From Lachnospiraceae bacterium (lineage in GTDB: Bacteria; Bacillota; Clostridia; Lachnospirales; Lachnospiraceae), in the NCBI GenBank assembly GCA_017536965.1, contig JAFWCK010000015.1, forward strand, positions 1-49,094: a stretch of 49,094 nt of DNA. Direction: 5' to 3'. Shown here piece after piece: positions 41,459 to 49,094 of the stretch; the first letter of the stretch is position 1, and the number at the start of each line of letters is the position of its first letter. A model generated the notes under the pieces. It ran no database searches and was not told the DNA's origin. It worked only from the letters and a program-made list of their open reading frames with translations. The translations under genes were made by a program, and so were the position numbers.

Positions 41459-41760
41459 ATGAAAAAAACTAAAGTTACAAGAATCTTAGTCATGGTTTTC
41501 TCAATGGTAAATGGTGAAGTAACATGGAAACTTTCTTACTTCCCGGAAGATACAGAAGTTCTTTCTTCCTTAGTTGAAATGGTAAGAAATGGACTGACCG
41601 AATTAAAAGATGAAAACGGACAGGTGATACCAGCCGAAGATTTAACAACAGAGAACTTTCAGATGCAACCCTCCCGGTAGAACCATTTAAGATCATCCTT
41701 GTGATCGGTATTGCAATTGCAGGCATCATCTTCATCGGAAGAAAACAGAAAGAGCAGTAA
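41459..41760 (+). pseudogene. Frameshifted small membrane-tail protein
   Basis: The first frame (73 codons, 41459-41680) reads MKKTKVTRIL...EDLTTENFQMQPSR. The next frame (41662-41760) continues with LPVEPFKIILVIGIAIAGIIFIGRKQKEQ, a transmembrane segment followed by positive residues, as in a C-terminal membrane or cell-wall anchor. Joining them requires a +1/-1 shift near 41660. It could be a degraded surface protein or two overlapping small genes. The gap between it and the ferredoxin (41761-41860) is otherwise empty. Confidence 0.45.
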
Positions 41761-41860
41761 AATATAGAACAATGATCCTACATATGTTACAGTTAATAAG
41801 ACAGACAAGAACGAGACAGTATTGATAAAAATCTTAATTAAGAAATGGAGGAGGATATTT

Positions 41861-42106
41861 ATGATTTACACGAATCACAAAATAGAGTTTGACCCGGAAA
41901 AATGTGTCGGATGTCAGCTCTGTTACAAAGCTTGCTTCGTTGATGTTATCCGTTGGGACAGCGAAGCAAAGAAACCTATTTTTAAGTATGTAGAAGACTG
42001 TGAACACTGCTTCTACTGCCAGAGTGTTTGCAAGAAAGATGCTATCAAGGTTATTCCAGATCCATCCAGCGAGCGTCTGCACCAGCACTTTGAACGTTAT
42101 GCATAA
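41861..42106 (+). CDS. 2x[4Fe-4S] ferredoxin-type subunit, second copy
   Basis: 81 residues with two complete Cx2Cx2Cx3C motifs: CVGCQLCYKAC and CEHCFYCQSVCKK. GGAGGAGG precedes ATG 41861, so the frame's earlier start at 41822 is rejected. It lies 12 bp before a second flavoprotein, repeating the ferredoxin/flavoprotein order of the hydrogenase operon but with no hydrogenase next to it. Electrons must therefore come from another donor. Confidence 0.9.
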   Translation: MIYTNHKIEFDPEKCVGCQLCYKACFVDVIRWDSEAKKPIFKYVEDCEHCFYCQSVCKKDAIKVIPDPSSERLHQHFERYA

Positions 42107-42118
42107 GGAGGGAAAACT

Positions 42119-43801
42119 ATGGATTTAAATAAGAAAAATCTAAGCTGTGATCTTTTGATCGCAGGCGGCGGCATCGGTGGTCTGGTTGCAGCTGTTGAAG
42201 CAAAAGAAAACAATCCTGACCTTGATGTCATAATCGTAGAAAAACAGGTTACTGGTTACGGCGGCAAAGCCAACAAAGGCGGCGGTGTTCTTCAGTATTT
42301 CCAGCTGGATAAGATTACCCCTATGGATTTCCTTAAGTTTCACGTAAATGAAATCGGCGGATACTTAGGCGACCAGGAATTAATGCTGAAATATGTAGAA
42401 ATGAATCACGAGCTTCTGGACAAGATGGATAAATGGGGTATTGTCATGCCTAGAAACGAAGAGGGCAACTACTTTATGATGCCTACAGGTCCTTTTACAT
42501 GCATGATCAGCGTTGACTTAGACCTTTGTATCAAGATGAGAAGACAGGCAGAAAAGCTTGGCGTTCGTATTCTTGATAAGGTAACGGTTACTGATTTTGC
42601 TGTGAAAGACGGCGTTATCCGTGGTGCTTTTGCTTACAGTATCTTAGAGGAAGATAATACGTTCTATACCATTTCCGCTTCTCAGGTTGTTATCGCTACC
42701 GGCAGCCAGAACTATCGTGTTGGCGCTATGTGGTCTTCCGGACGTGGTGATGGTATTGCTGCAGCGTACAGAGCAGGTGCAGAAATGCGTAACCCAGAGT
42801 TCGGTAACTTCTCACAGCTGATCCGTACCGGTTCTCATGGCGAGGTTGTATTCGGCGAGAACTTCATGTACAACGCAAAGAACGAACATGTTACGAAGAA
42901 CTTTACAGACCATCGCATGACAGATATCAGCAGCCTTGCGATCCGTGAGTGGTATGTAAATATGATCAACGGCACAGGTCCTATCCATCTGGATTACGGC
43001 CCGGACAAGAGAGATGTCAGAGCCGTTAACCAGGATTGGCAGCGTCCTTACGGACAGAGATTCCGTGAATGCAGACAGGAATTCACAAACAAGTTTGACA
43101 ATGATCTGGAAGTAGTTCCACTGTTGATCGGCGAGCAGTCCTGTATCAAAGTTGACCATGACATGCAGACGACGATCAAAGGTCTTTATGCGATCGGTGA
43201 TGCAAGTTACTGCGGTTCCTGTGCACCTGGTGCTGTTCCGGCACCTCCGGCAAGAAACCGTGGTTCGGGTATCTTAAATGCCGTATTTGCGGGCGTTCTC
43301 TGCGGACGTGCAGCAGCTGCTGCCAAAACAACAGCTCCAGCTGCAATTACAGAAGAAGAAACCGATGCATGCATCGAAACAACCTATGCTCCGCTGAAAC
43401 GGGAAGAAGGCTGCAAGGCGAAAGAAGTGATCGAGCTGATTCAGCAGGCTATGTGTCCATCCGAGTATTCTGTTTACATGAAACTGGATCGTATGGAAGA
43501 AGCTGAGAAGCTTGTAAAACAGGCTAGAGAACTTTCGGCTAACCTTAAAGCAGATGACCTTCATGACCTTCTTGCCTGCCATGAAGCAGAGGCAATGGTT
43601 CTTTCCGCTGAAATGCATTACCTTGCATCAAAAGAAAGAAAAGAGTCCCGTGGCTGGTTCCTGCGTGAAGACTATCCGGAAATGGATAATGAAAACTGGC
43701 TGAAATATATCATCATTAAGAATGTTGACGGAAAGATGACACTGAGCACGGAAGACGTTCCTTATGAGAAATGGCCGATCCAGCCACCTAAAAAAGCCTG
43801 A
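42119..43801 (+). CDS. FAD-dependent oxidoreductase (fumarate reductase / APS reductase alpha family), second copy
   Basis: 560 residues. AGGGIGGLVAAVEAKENN binds FAD; GDASYCGSCAPGAVPAPPARNRGSGI is the second FAD contact region; RKESRGWFLREDYPEMDNENWLK is the family C-terminal signature. Homologous to the flavoprotein at 6848, but clearly divergent, including in the loop before the C-terminus, so the substrate is probably different. Cytoplasmic, with the preceding ferredoxin as electron donor. GGAGGG precedes ATG 42119. Confidence 0.88.
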   Translation: MDLNKKNLSCDLLIAGGGIGGLVAAVEAKENNPDLDVIIVEKQVTGYGGKANKGGGVLQYFQLDKITPMDFLKFHVNEIGGYLGDQELMLKYVEMNHELLDKMDKWGIVMPRNEEGNYFMMPTGPFTCMISVDLDLCIKMRRQAEKLGVRILDKVTVTDFAVKDGVIRGAFAYSILEEDNTFYTISASQVVIATGSQNYRVGAMWSSGRGDGIAAAYRAGAEMRNPEFGNFSQLIRTGSHGEVVFGENFMYNAKNEHVTKNFTDHRMTDISSLAIREWYVNMINGTGPIHLDYGPDKRDVRAVNQDWQRPYGQRFRECRQEFTNKFDNDLEVVPLLIGEQSCIKVDHDMQTTIKGLYAIGDASYCGSCAPGAVPAPPARNRGSGILNAVFAGVLCGRAAAAAKTTAPAAITEEETDACIETTYAPLKREEGCKAKEVIELIQQAMCPSEYSVYMKLDRMEEAEKLVKQARELSANLKADDLHDLLACHEAEAMVLSAEMHYLASKERKESRGWFLREDYPEMDNENWLKYIIIKNVDGKMTLSTEDVPYEKWPIQPPKKA

Positions 43802-43835
43802 AGTATTCTTAAAAAAGAATATTAATAATTAAGAA

Positions 43836-43871
43836 AAAGCCTGTGGCTTACAGTTGTAAACCACAGGCTTT
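43836..43871. terminator. Bidirectional terminator
   Basis: AAAGCCTGTGG (43836-43846) pairs with CCACAGGCTTT (43861-43871), with an inner TTACA/TGTAA extension; it separates convergent genes. Confidence 0.9.
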
Positions 43872-43934
43872 AATCAGTAGAATTTAAACAGTAAAATCAG
43901 TTAATTGAGATCGGCATGTTCCCGATGGGAGTCT

Positions 43935-44753
43935 TTACTCTCCTGGTGCTGGAGCTAAATCTCCAAGGTAGGATACATCAGAGATCGTCTCGACTGTATA
44001 CACACCGTCTTTGTACTTAACAATAGATACTGCGCAGTTTGGCATAGCACCTTTCCATGTTGCCATGAATTCATTCCATTTATCTCCAGGAGCGCCGCCT
44101 GCAACGTTATGATATCCACACAGATAGTCCATATATCCGGTAATGGCTCCGCCGTGAGAAGTTACAAGGAAAGTTCCTCCGTCAGGATTTTCAGCAATGA
44201 TTCTTTCGATTGCTCCGGCAACACGCTCTGCGGTATCCTTCATGCTTTCGCCGTTGACATCGTGCCATCCACCTTCATAATCCATGATACGTTCCGTACT
44301 ACGGGTATCTGTTCCAGGAAGTGTGCCTTCCAGATCACCAAGGTGTGTTTCACGCAGGTCTTTATCAATGATCAGAGGAATATCTCTGCCATTAATGATA
44401 TATTCTGCTGTCTCATATGCACGTCCGGAAAGTGAAGTATAGGCTTTATCAAACGGAATGTCTGCCATCGACTTGCCCAGCTGTTTAGCCATTGCAACAC
44501 CATCTTCTGTCAACGGAGAATCGCACCACCCCTGTGCAATGCCGCTTACGTTGAACACGGTCTGTCCATGTCTGGTAAGATAGAACGTGTACTCCGGGCT
44601 CTCGGCTGCAGGTGCTACAGCACCGGAGCCAGCAGGAGCTGCGCCGCCGCTTCCAGCCGGAGCTTCTTCGCCGCCGCCGGAGTTGCCGCAGGCTGCCAGA
44701 ATGCTAATAGCGAAGGCACAAATTACAAATAAAGCCAACAGTTTCTTTTTCAT
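43935..44753 (-). CDS. Lipoprotein histidine phosphatase (phosphoglycerate mutase-like)
   Basis: 272 residues. The N-terminus is a lipoprotein signal (KKKLLALFVICAFAISILAAC), then an Ala/Gly/Pro-rich linker. The catalytic domain has LTRHGQTVFN (RHG motif), RETHLGDLEG with the proton-donor Glu, and TSHGGAI with the second His, i.e. a complete histidine phosphatase site. ATG 44753 follows a GGGGG site. It is placed outside the membrane, so it probably dephosphorylates an extracellular or surface substrate. Monocistronic. Confidence 0.88.
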   Translation of the reverse strand: MKKKLLALFVICAFAISILAACGNSGGGEEAPAGSGGAAPAGSGAVAPAAESPEYTFYLTRHGQTVFNVSGIAQGWCDSPLTEDGVAMAKQLGKSMADIPFDKAYTSLSGRAYETAEYIINGRDIPLIIDKDLRETHLGDLEGTLPGTDTRSTERIMDYEGGWHDVNGESMKDTAERVAGAIERIIAENPDGGTFLVTSHGGAITGYMDYLCGYHNVAGGAPGDKWNEFMATWKGAMPNCAVSIVKYKDGVYTVETISDVSYLGDLAPAPGE

Positions 44754-44944
44754 AATAATGTTTTCCCCCATTCTGTAAATTGTTGCCGTAAACCTGTTAA
44801 AGGAATTACAGCAGTTAATAAATACCCATGAAAATTGTAGGAATATTTATTCAAGATTTCAATAATAAATATTTACGATAATAATAAAAATTATTTGACG
44901 CACGTATTTATTTAAGTCGATAAAGAAAACAAGCATCACACTTA

Positions 44945-45001
44945 TTGTAAACCAGAACGAAAACGGATGGGTTGACAATTGTTCCTGGGGCATATTATAG
45001 T
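44945..45001 (+). promoter_or_regulatory. BirA operator and promoter of birA-bioY
   Basis: TTGTAAACC (44945-44953) and GGTTGACAA (44970-44978) are inverted half-sites separated by 16 bp, agreeing with the BirA box TTGTTAACC-N14-16-GGTTAACAA. The right half contains TTGACA (44972-44977), the -35, and TATAGT follows at 44996-45001 (18-bp spacer). Holo-BirA binding would block the promoter. The upstream part of this gap (44754-44944) shows nothing else. Confidence 0.85.
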
Positions 45002-45053
45002 GAGACCGTGCAATATGGCCCAATATTGATGATGAAAATGAGGAATGCATGAG

Positions 45054-46016
45054 ATGAAGAGCACAAAAGAACAGCTGGTTGAACTGCTGGAAAAAAACAG
45101 CGGAACGTACATCTCCGGAAATATGATCGCGGAGAGCCTTGGGATCACGCGCGCAGCAATCTGGAAAAACATTAAGCAGCTGGAGAACGATGGTTATGTG
45201 ATTGATGCGGGGACCAATAAAGGATACCGCCTGGATCCGGATAGTGATGTTTTGACATATAAAAACGTTACGGCATTTCTGAATAATAAGAAATGCACTG
45301 TGGAAGTTTTTGATCAGGTGTCATCAACGAATACCTTCCTGAAAGAAAAAGCTGCAGATCTTCCGGATTGGCATGTTGCAGTTGCCGGCAGTCAGAGTGA
45401 GGGAAGAGGAAGGACAGGAAGATCTTTCTTTTCTCCAAAAGGAAGCGGTGTCTATCTGAGCGTACTTCTGCGTCCGGATGTTCCAATCACAAATTCCGGC
45501 CATCTGACAGCGGCAGCAGCAGTTGCAGCCTGCCGGGCGATCGAGGCCTGCACAGATGCGAAGCCGGTAATCAAATGGGTCAATGACGTTTTTGTAAATG
45601 GCAAAAAAGTCTGCGGCATCTTAACAGAAGCTTCCGTCAATTTTGAAACAGGCCTTCCGGACTGGATCGTTACGGGTATCGGGTTTAATGTGTATCCGCC
45701 AAAGCAGGGCTTCCCAAAAGAGATCGCAAAGATCGCAGGGGCCATCACGGAGCAAAGGCAGAATAATCTAAGGGCAAAACTGGCATCAGGTTTTATCGAC
45801 AGTTTTTATGATATCTGCAGCAGCGGGCAAGCGGATTTTTATAAAGAATATAAACGCCGCTGTTTCATTATCGGAACGCCGATCTATGTGCTGCGCGCAG
45901 AGGAGAAGATTCCGGCGATGGCATTGGATATCGATCGGGACTTTGGATTGAAGGTACGCTACGAAGACGGAAAAACAGAAGTGCTCTCCGCCGGAGAAGT
46001 CAGCATCAGACAATAA
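45054..46016 (+). CDS. birA: Bifunctional biotin ligase / biotin operon repressor
   Basis: 320 residues. N-terminal winged HTH (SGNMIAESLGITRAAIWKNIKQLENDGY), central biotinoyl-AMP site GRGRTGRSFFSPKGSGVYLSV, lysine-bearing KWVNDVFVNGKKVCGIL, and a C-terminal SH3-like domain. ATG 45054 is chosen because AGGA (45041-45044) abuts the ATG at 45045. Both the ligase and DNA-binding domains are intact, and its own box lies upstream: an autoregulated birA-bioY operon. Confidence 0.95.
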   Translation: MKSTKEQLVELLEKNSGTYISGNMIAESLGITRAAIWKNIKQLENDGYVIDAGTNKGYRLDPDSDVLTYKNVTAFLNNKKCTVEVFDQVSSTNTFLKEKAADLPDWHVAVAGSQSEGRGRTGRSFFSPKGSGVYLSVLLRPDVPITNSGHLTAAAAVAACRAIEACTDAKPVIKWVNDVFVNGKKVCGILTEASVNFETGLPDWIVTGIGFNVYPPKQGFPKEIAKIAGAITEQRQNNLRAKLASGFIDSFYDICSSGQADFYKEYKRRCFIIGTPIYVLRAEEKIPAMALDIDRDFGLKVRYEDGKTEVLSAGEVSIRQ

Positions 46017-46028
46017 AGGAGAACGACA

Positions 46029-46577
46029 GTGGCAATTACAAAACGGAAAATGAAAACAATTGATCTGGCATACATGGCGCTTGGCGCTGTTATTATTGCG
46101 GTCTGTTCATGGATCAGTATTCCTACTGTGGTTCCTTTTACGCTTCAGACATTTGCGGTTTTTAGTGTTTTAGGTCTGCTGGGAGGAAAAAGAGGGACGA
46201 TCTCGGTTTTAATTTATATTCTTCTCGGAGCTGTCGGAGTTCCGGTTTTTGCAGGTTTTTCCGGCGGATTCGGAGTCATCCTGGGACCAACCGGAGGATA
46301 TATCGCCGGTTTTATTCTGATGGGCCTTTTGTACTGGTTGATGGAAAAACTCTTTGGAGTTAAAATTTATATTCGGATCATTTCCATGGTTCTTGGTCTT
46401 CTGGTCTGCTATGCCTTTGGAACGGTATGGTTTATGATCGTCTACGCAAAACAGAGTGGACCGATAGGTCTTGGCACGGCTCGTTTGTCCTGTGTGGTTC
46501 CGTTTATCATTCCGGATTTTGTTAAAATGGGTCTGGCTCTGCTGATCACTTCCCGGGTCGGAAAATATTTAAAATAA
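46029..46577 (+). CDS. bioY: Biotin transporter BioY (ECF S component)
   Basis: 182 residues with about six hydrophobic segments; VPFTLQTFAVFSVLGLLGGKRG, GAVGVPVFAGFSGGFGVILGPTGGYIAGF and the C-terminal FIIPDFVKMGLALLI are BioY signatures. The start is GTG 46029, with AAGGAG 7 nt upstream; the ATG at 46050 is less well placed. It follows birA by 12 bp. The energising EcfAAT genes are not here. Confidence 0.95.
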   Translation: MAITKRKMKTIDLAYMALGAVIIAVCSWISIPTVVPFTLQTFAVFSVLGLLGGKRGTISVLIYILLGAVGVPVFAGFSGGFGVILGPTGGYIAGFILMGLLYWLMEKLFGVKIYIRIISMVLGLLVCYAFGTVWFMIVYAKQSGPIGLGTARLSCVVPFIIPDFVKMGLALLITSRVGKYLK

Positions 46578-46630
46578 TGATATAATCATATTTAACGAGT
46601 CAGGTCTTTATTTTGAAAGGGGGATATCAA

Positions 46631-47230
46631 ATGGATGCTTTAGAAGCTATCAAGACAAGAAGAAGCACAAGAAAATTTAAAGAAGATATGCCGCCGCGAG
46701 AGTTACTTGACAAGATTATTGAGGCCGGAAGATATGCTCCAAGCGGCCATAACAGCCAGACAACTCATCTGATCGTTATTACAGATAAAAAAATCCATGA
46801 AGAGATCACCGCAGTTGTAAAGGATGCGCTGTCAAAGATGGAAGCCGGGCCGGATACGTATGTTTCGCTGAAATATGCGATCGAGGCATCCAAAAAGGAG
46901 GGCTATACTTTCTTTTACCAGGCGCCGGTACTGATCGTTGCTGCAAATAAAAAAGGTTACGGCAATGCACTGGCAGATACCGGATGTGCGCTGGAAAATA
47001 TGATGATCGCTGCAAATGCGCTGGATCTTGGCTCCTGCTGGATCAATAACCTTCACTGGCTGGATGATAATGAGCAGGTAAGAGAATACCTGTATCAATA
47101 TGGCCTTGAAAAAGATGAAACAATAACCGGCGGTCTGGCAGTAGGCTATGCTTTTAATGGACTTCCGGAGAGGACACCATTAGAAAGAAAAGGAAATCCG
47201 GTTACCTGGGTCGGCAGTGACGATCTGTAA
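46631..47230 (+). CDS. Nitroreductase-family FMN oxidoreductase
   Basis: 199 residues. KTRRSTRKFKED...RYAPSGHNSQ is the FMN-contacting N-terminus and DTGCALENMMIAANALDLGSCWI the central dimer helix. ATG 46631 follows AAAGGGGG; the longer frame from a TTG at 46613 is rejected. Reduces nitro- or quinone-type compounds or is a flavin-dependent dehydrogenase; substrate unknown. No terminator is visible between it and bioY, but the spacing (53 bp) leaves independence open. Confidence 0.9.
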   Translation: MDALEAIKTRRSTRKFKEDMPPRELLDKIIEAGRYAPSGHNSQTTHLIVITDKKIHEEITAVVKDALSKMEAGPDTYVSLKYAIEASKKEGYTFFYQAPVLIVAANKKGYGNALADTGCALENMMIAANALDLGSCWINNLHWLDDNEQVREYLYQYGLEKDETITGGLAVGYAFNGLPERTPLERKGNPVTWVGSDDL

Positions 47231-47333
47231 AGACCAAAAGAATAATAATTTCTTGTAACTTCAACACATACTCGCTAAAATTAAACTAACAAAATAAACA
47301 ATGTAATGAATGCTAAGCATTGGGGGGAACAAT

Positions 47334-49094
47334 ATGTACACATTCAGAGAAGTAAGCGACAGAATGCTGCATCTGCATCAGCGGATCAGAGACAGAGTCA
47401 TCCGTTTTGATTCAGAACGTGCACGGATCATAACGGAATCCGATAAAAAATGGGGTATGGCAATTCCTCATATCCGCAGAGCAAAGAAGTTTTATGACAT
47501 TTGCGACCAGATGACCCTCCGGGTAGAAGACGAGGATGTTCTGGTCGGAAACCTGACCCGGTATTTCTGCGGATCGAGCACCAGCCCGGATTACAGCGGC
47601 ATGGGCTGGGTCCCGAACATGGTCACCAAGGGTTTATGGACCAAGAGAGAAGATGGTCTTTACCACAATCCGGATTCCGACGGGATCCCGATGTGTATTT
47701 CCGAAGAGGATTATCAGGAACTGCTGAAGGTTGGTGAATATTGGAAAGGCAGAACTTATTCTGATATTACAAATACCTGGTTCCCGGATGATTATCGTGA
47801 ACTGGCTCGTTTGGGAGTCGGACATGCACTTCATGGTTCGTTCTTAAGTATTGCCGGTGTTACCGGACATACCACACCAGGTTATAAAAAGATCCTGAGC
47901 CAGGGCTTTGGTGCGATCAGAAAAGTTGCTCAGGACTGGTTGGATGAGAACCGCCTGACATTAGACGGCGATAAGACAGACAAAATGGTTTTCTATTCGG
48001 CTGTTGTGATTGTCTGTGATGGCGCAGAACGGCTGATCCGCAGGTATGGAGATGCCTGCCGTGAAAAGGCTGCTGAAACAACGGATGAGAAACGAAAAGC
48101 CGAACTGTTATCAATGGCAGACAGCCTGGATTGGATCTCTGTAAATCCTGCCCGTACTTTCTATGAAGCATGTCAGTTAGAGTTCCTGTATCTGCAGATG
48201 CTGATCCTCTGCAACATCGGCTCCATTGGTTCCTGCGGTCGTTTTGACCAGATCACAGGACCTTACCTGGAGAAAGACCTTGCAGAAGGCAGGATCACAT
48301 TAGATGAAGCGCAGGAGATCGTTGATAACTTCTTCCTGAACGTATCCCGTAACTGGGGCGGCACACCGCCATCTTCGGTTTCTATCCTTGGCATGGGCAA
48401 TACCTACATGCATACAACGGTAGGCGGCACTGATCCGATCACAGGAAAAGATGCTACCAACACCGTCACCTATATGGTTCTGGAAACGATGGCCAGACTG
48501 GGCAAGCATGATCCAACCATCACTTTAAGAATGACCAAAGATACACCGGATTCGCTGATGGAATGTGCGATCGAGACCACAAAACGCTGCGGCGGCATCC
48601 CGCTGTATTACAATGATGATGTTGTCATTCCTGCAGTGAAGAAGGAACTTGGAATGACCTTGGAGGATGCTCGTGATTATGCCCTGATCGGCTGTCAGGA
48701 GATCACCGGTTCCGGAAATGAAAATGCACAGTGTAACGGAATTGTTCCGCCAAACGGAACGGTATTCTATTCCGTCTGTCTGGATATGGCTATCAACGAT
48801 GGCAAGAACCCATACAACGGAGAGCAGTGCGAGATCCATACCGGTTATCTGTATGATATGAAGAGCATCGAAGAGGTGAAGGAAGCGTACCTGAAGATTG
48901 CCGACTATGTCATGCAGCGGATGATCAATGTCAACTGCTTTGGTGAATATGTAATCGCAAAATTCACACCGCATGTAATTCTTTCTATCTCCATTGAAGG
49001 ATGTATGGAAAGCGGCAAAGATATTTCGGAAGGCGGCGCTAAATATAATCACTTTGGCGGCACCGGTACCGGTCTTGCAACCGTTGCAGATTCC
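47334..49094 (+). CDS. Glycyl radical enzyme, pyruvate formate-lyase-like (3' truncated by window edge)
   Basis: 587 codons are visible with no stop, out of the ~800 usual. The PFL-like barrel is recognisable: VRVEDEDVLVGNLT-type N-terminal segment, HTTPGYKKILSQGF, and the active-site cysteine loop GCQEITGSG, with thiyl Cys454 and Glu456 (CxE of glycyl radical lyases and dehydratases rather than the CC of Pfl). The last residues reach the KYNHFGGTGTGL segment; the glycyl-radical RVxG motif and the activase would lie beyond the window. Gln455 between Cys and Glu differs from the usual Val. GGGGGG precedes ATG 47334, after a small AATGC-TAA-GCATT hairpin. Substrate not assignable. Confidence 0.9.
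   Translation, partial: MYTFREVSDRMLHLHQRIRDRVIRFDSERARIITESDKKWGMAIPHIRRAKKFYDICDQMTLRVEDEDVLVGNLTRYFCGSSTSPDYSGMGWVPNMVTKGLWTKREDGLYHNPDSDGIPMCISEEDYQELLKVGEYWKGRTYSDITNTWFPDDYRELARLGVGHALHGSFLSIAGVTGHTTPGYKKILSQGFGAIRKVAQDWLDENRLTLDGDKTDKMVFYSAVVIVCDGAERLIRRYGDACREKAAETTDEKRKAELLSMADSLDWISVNPARTFYEACQLEFLYLQMLILCNIGSIGSCGRFDQITGPYLEKDLAEGRITLDEAQEIVDNFFLNVSRNWGGTPPSSVSILGMGNTYMHTTVGGTDPITGKDATNTVTYMVLETMARLGKHDPTITLRMTKDTPDSLMECAIETTKRCGGIPLYYNDDVVIPAVKKELGMTLEDARDYALIGCQEITGSGNENAQCNGIVPPNGTVFYSVCLDMAINDGKNPYNGEQCEIHTGYLYDMKSIEEVKEAYLKIADYVMQRMINVNCFGEYVIAKFTPHVILSISIEGCMESGKDISEGGAKYNHFGGTGTGLATVADS

Noticed and set aside
1..49094. CRISPR array, rRNA or transposase genes
   Set aside because: No regularly spaced repeats, no rRNA-like sequence and no transposase motifs were seen on either strand.

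Overview
The window looks like chromosomal DNA of a strictly anaerobic Clostridia-type Firmicute, probably Lachnospiraceae-like. The signs are GGAGG ribosome sites almost everywhere, moderate GC, a DUF5711/CvpA pair, a cytoplasmic [FeFe]-hydrogenase, butyrate-kinase-family enzymes, a glycyl radical enzyme and BirA/BioY. The species cannot be named from the sequence.

Layout. 1-4.6 kb is housekeeping: the 3' end of pgi, a sirtuin, a coiled-coil membrane protein, DUF5711 and CvpA. 4.8-8.6 kb is a three-gene redox operon: [FeFe]-hydrogenase, 2x[4Fe-4S] ferredoxin and a fumarate/APS-reductase-like flavoprotein. 8.65-19.4 kb is catabolic locus A. A divergent PucR-type regulator faces UroD-family protein, MFS transporter, acyl-ACP thioesterase, PhlG/phloretin-hydrolase-like enzyme, thiolase-like enzyme, a Zn-ribbon/OB protein fused to two acyl carrier domains, phosphate acyltransferase and butyrate-type kinase.

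A tRNA-Cys gene at 19.5 kb is the integration site of a tandem island region (19.6-39.97 kb). The last 23 bp of the tRNA region recur exactly at 39.95 kb and with two mismatches at 28.2 kb. A tyrosine integrase and a RepA-like protein lie beside the tRNA. The first segment also carries a LysR-controlled operon of two related unknown proteins, a GntP/citrate-type permease and a lipoprotein. The second segment carries MATE, LysR and locus B: isochorismatase-fold protein, TRAP transporter, thiolase-like, Zn-ribbon, UroD-family, Ptb and Buk. Just beyond the last repeat is the 3' stub of another integrase, evidence of an older tandem insertion.

40-49 kb holds small proteins and a GNAT enzyme, a second ferredoxin/flavoprotein pair, a lipoprotein histidine phosphatase, a BirA-regulated birA-bioY operon, a nitroreductase and the start of a glycyl radical enzyme that runs off the window.

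Main interpretation. Loci A and B are two versions of one module: UroD-family + thiolase-like + Zn-ribbon/OB + phosphotransacylase + acyl kinase. Each is attached to its own transporter and hydrolase. The module is suited to moving an acyl group between a carbon skeleton and CoA/ACP, then to acyl-phosphate and ATP. The PhlG-, PhlC- and PhlB-like parts of locus A suggest C-acylated phenols or beta-diketones as substrates. Direction and substrate are inference. Shared palindromes with TTGTGC/GCACAA half-sites link the hydrogenase operon, the PucR gene and locus A, while a different 19-bp motif links the promoters of locus B.
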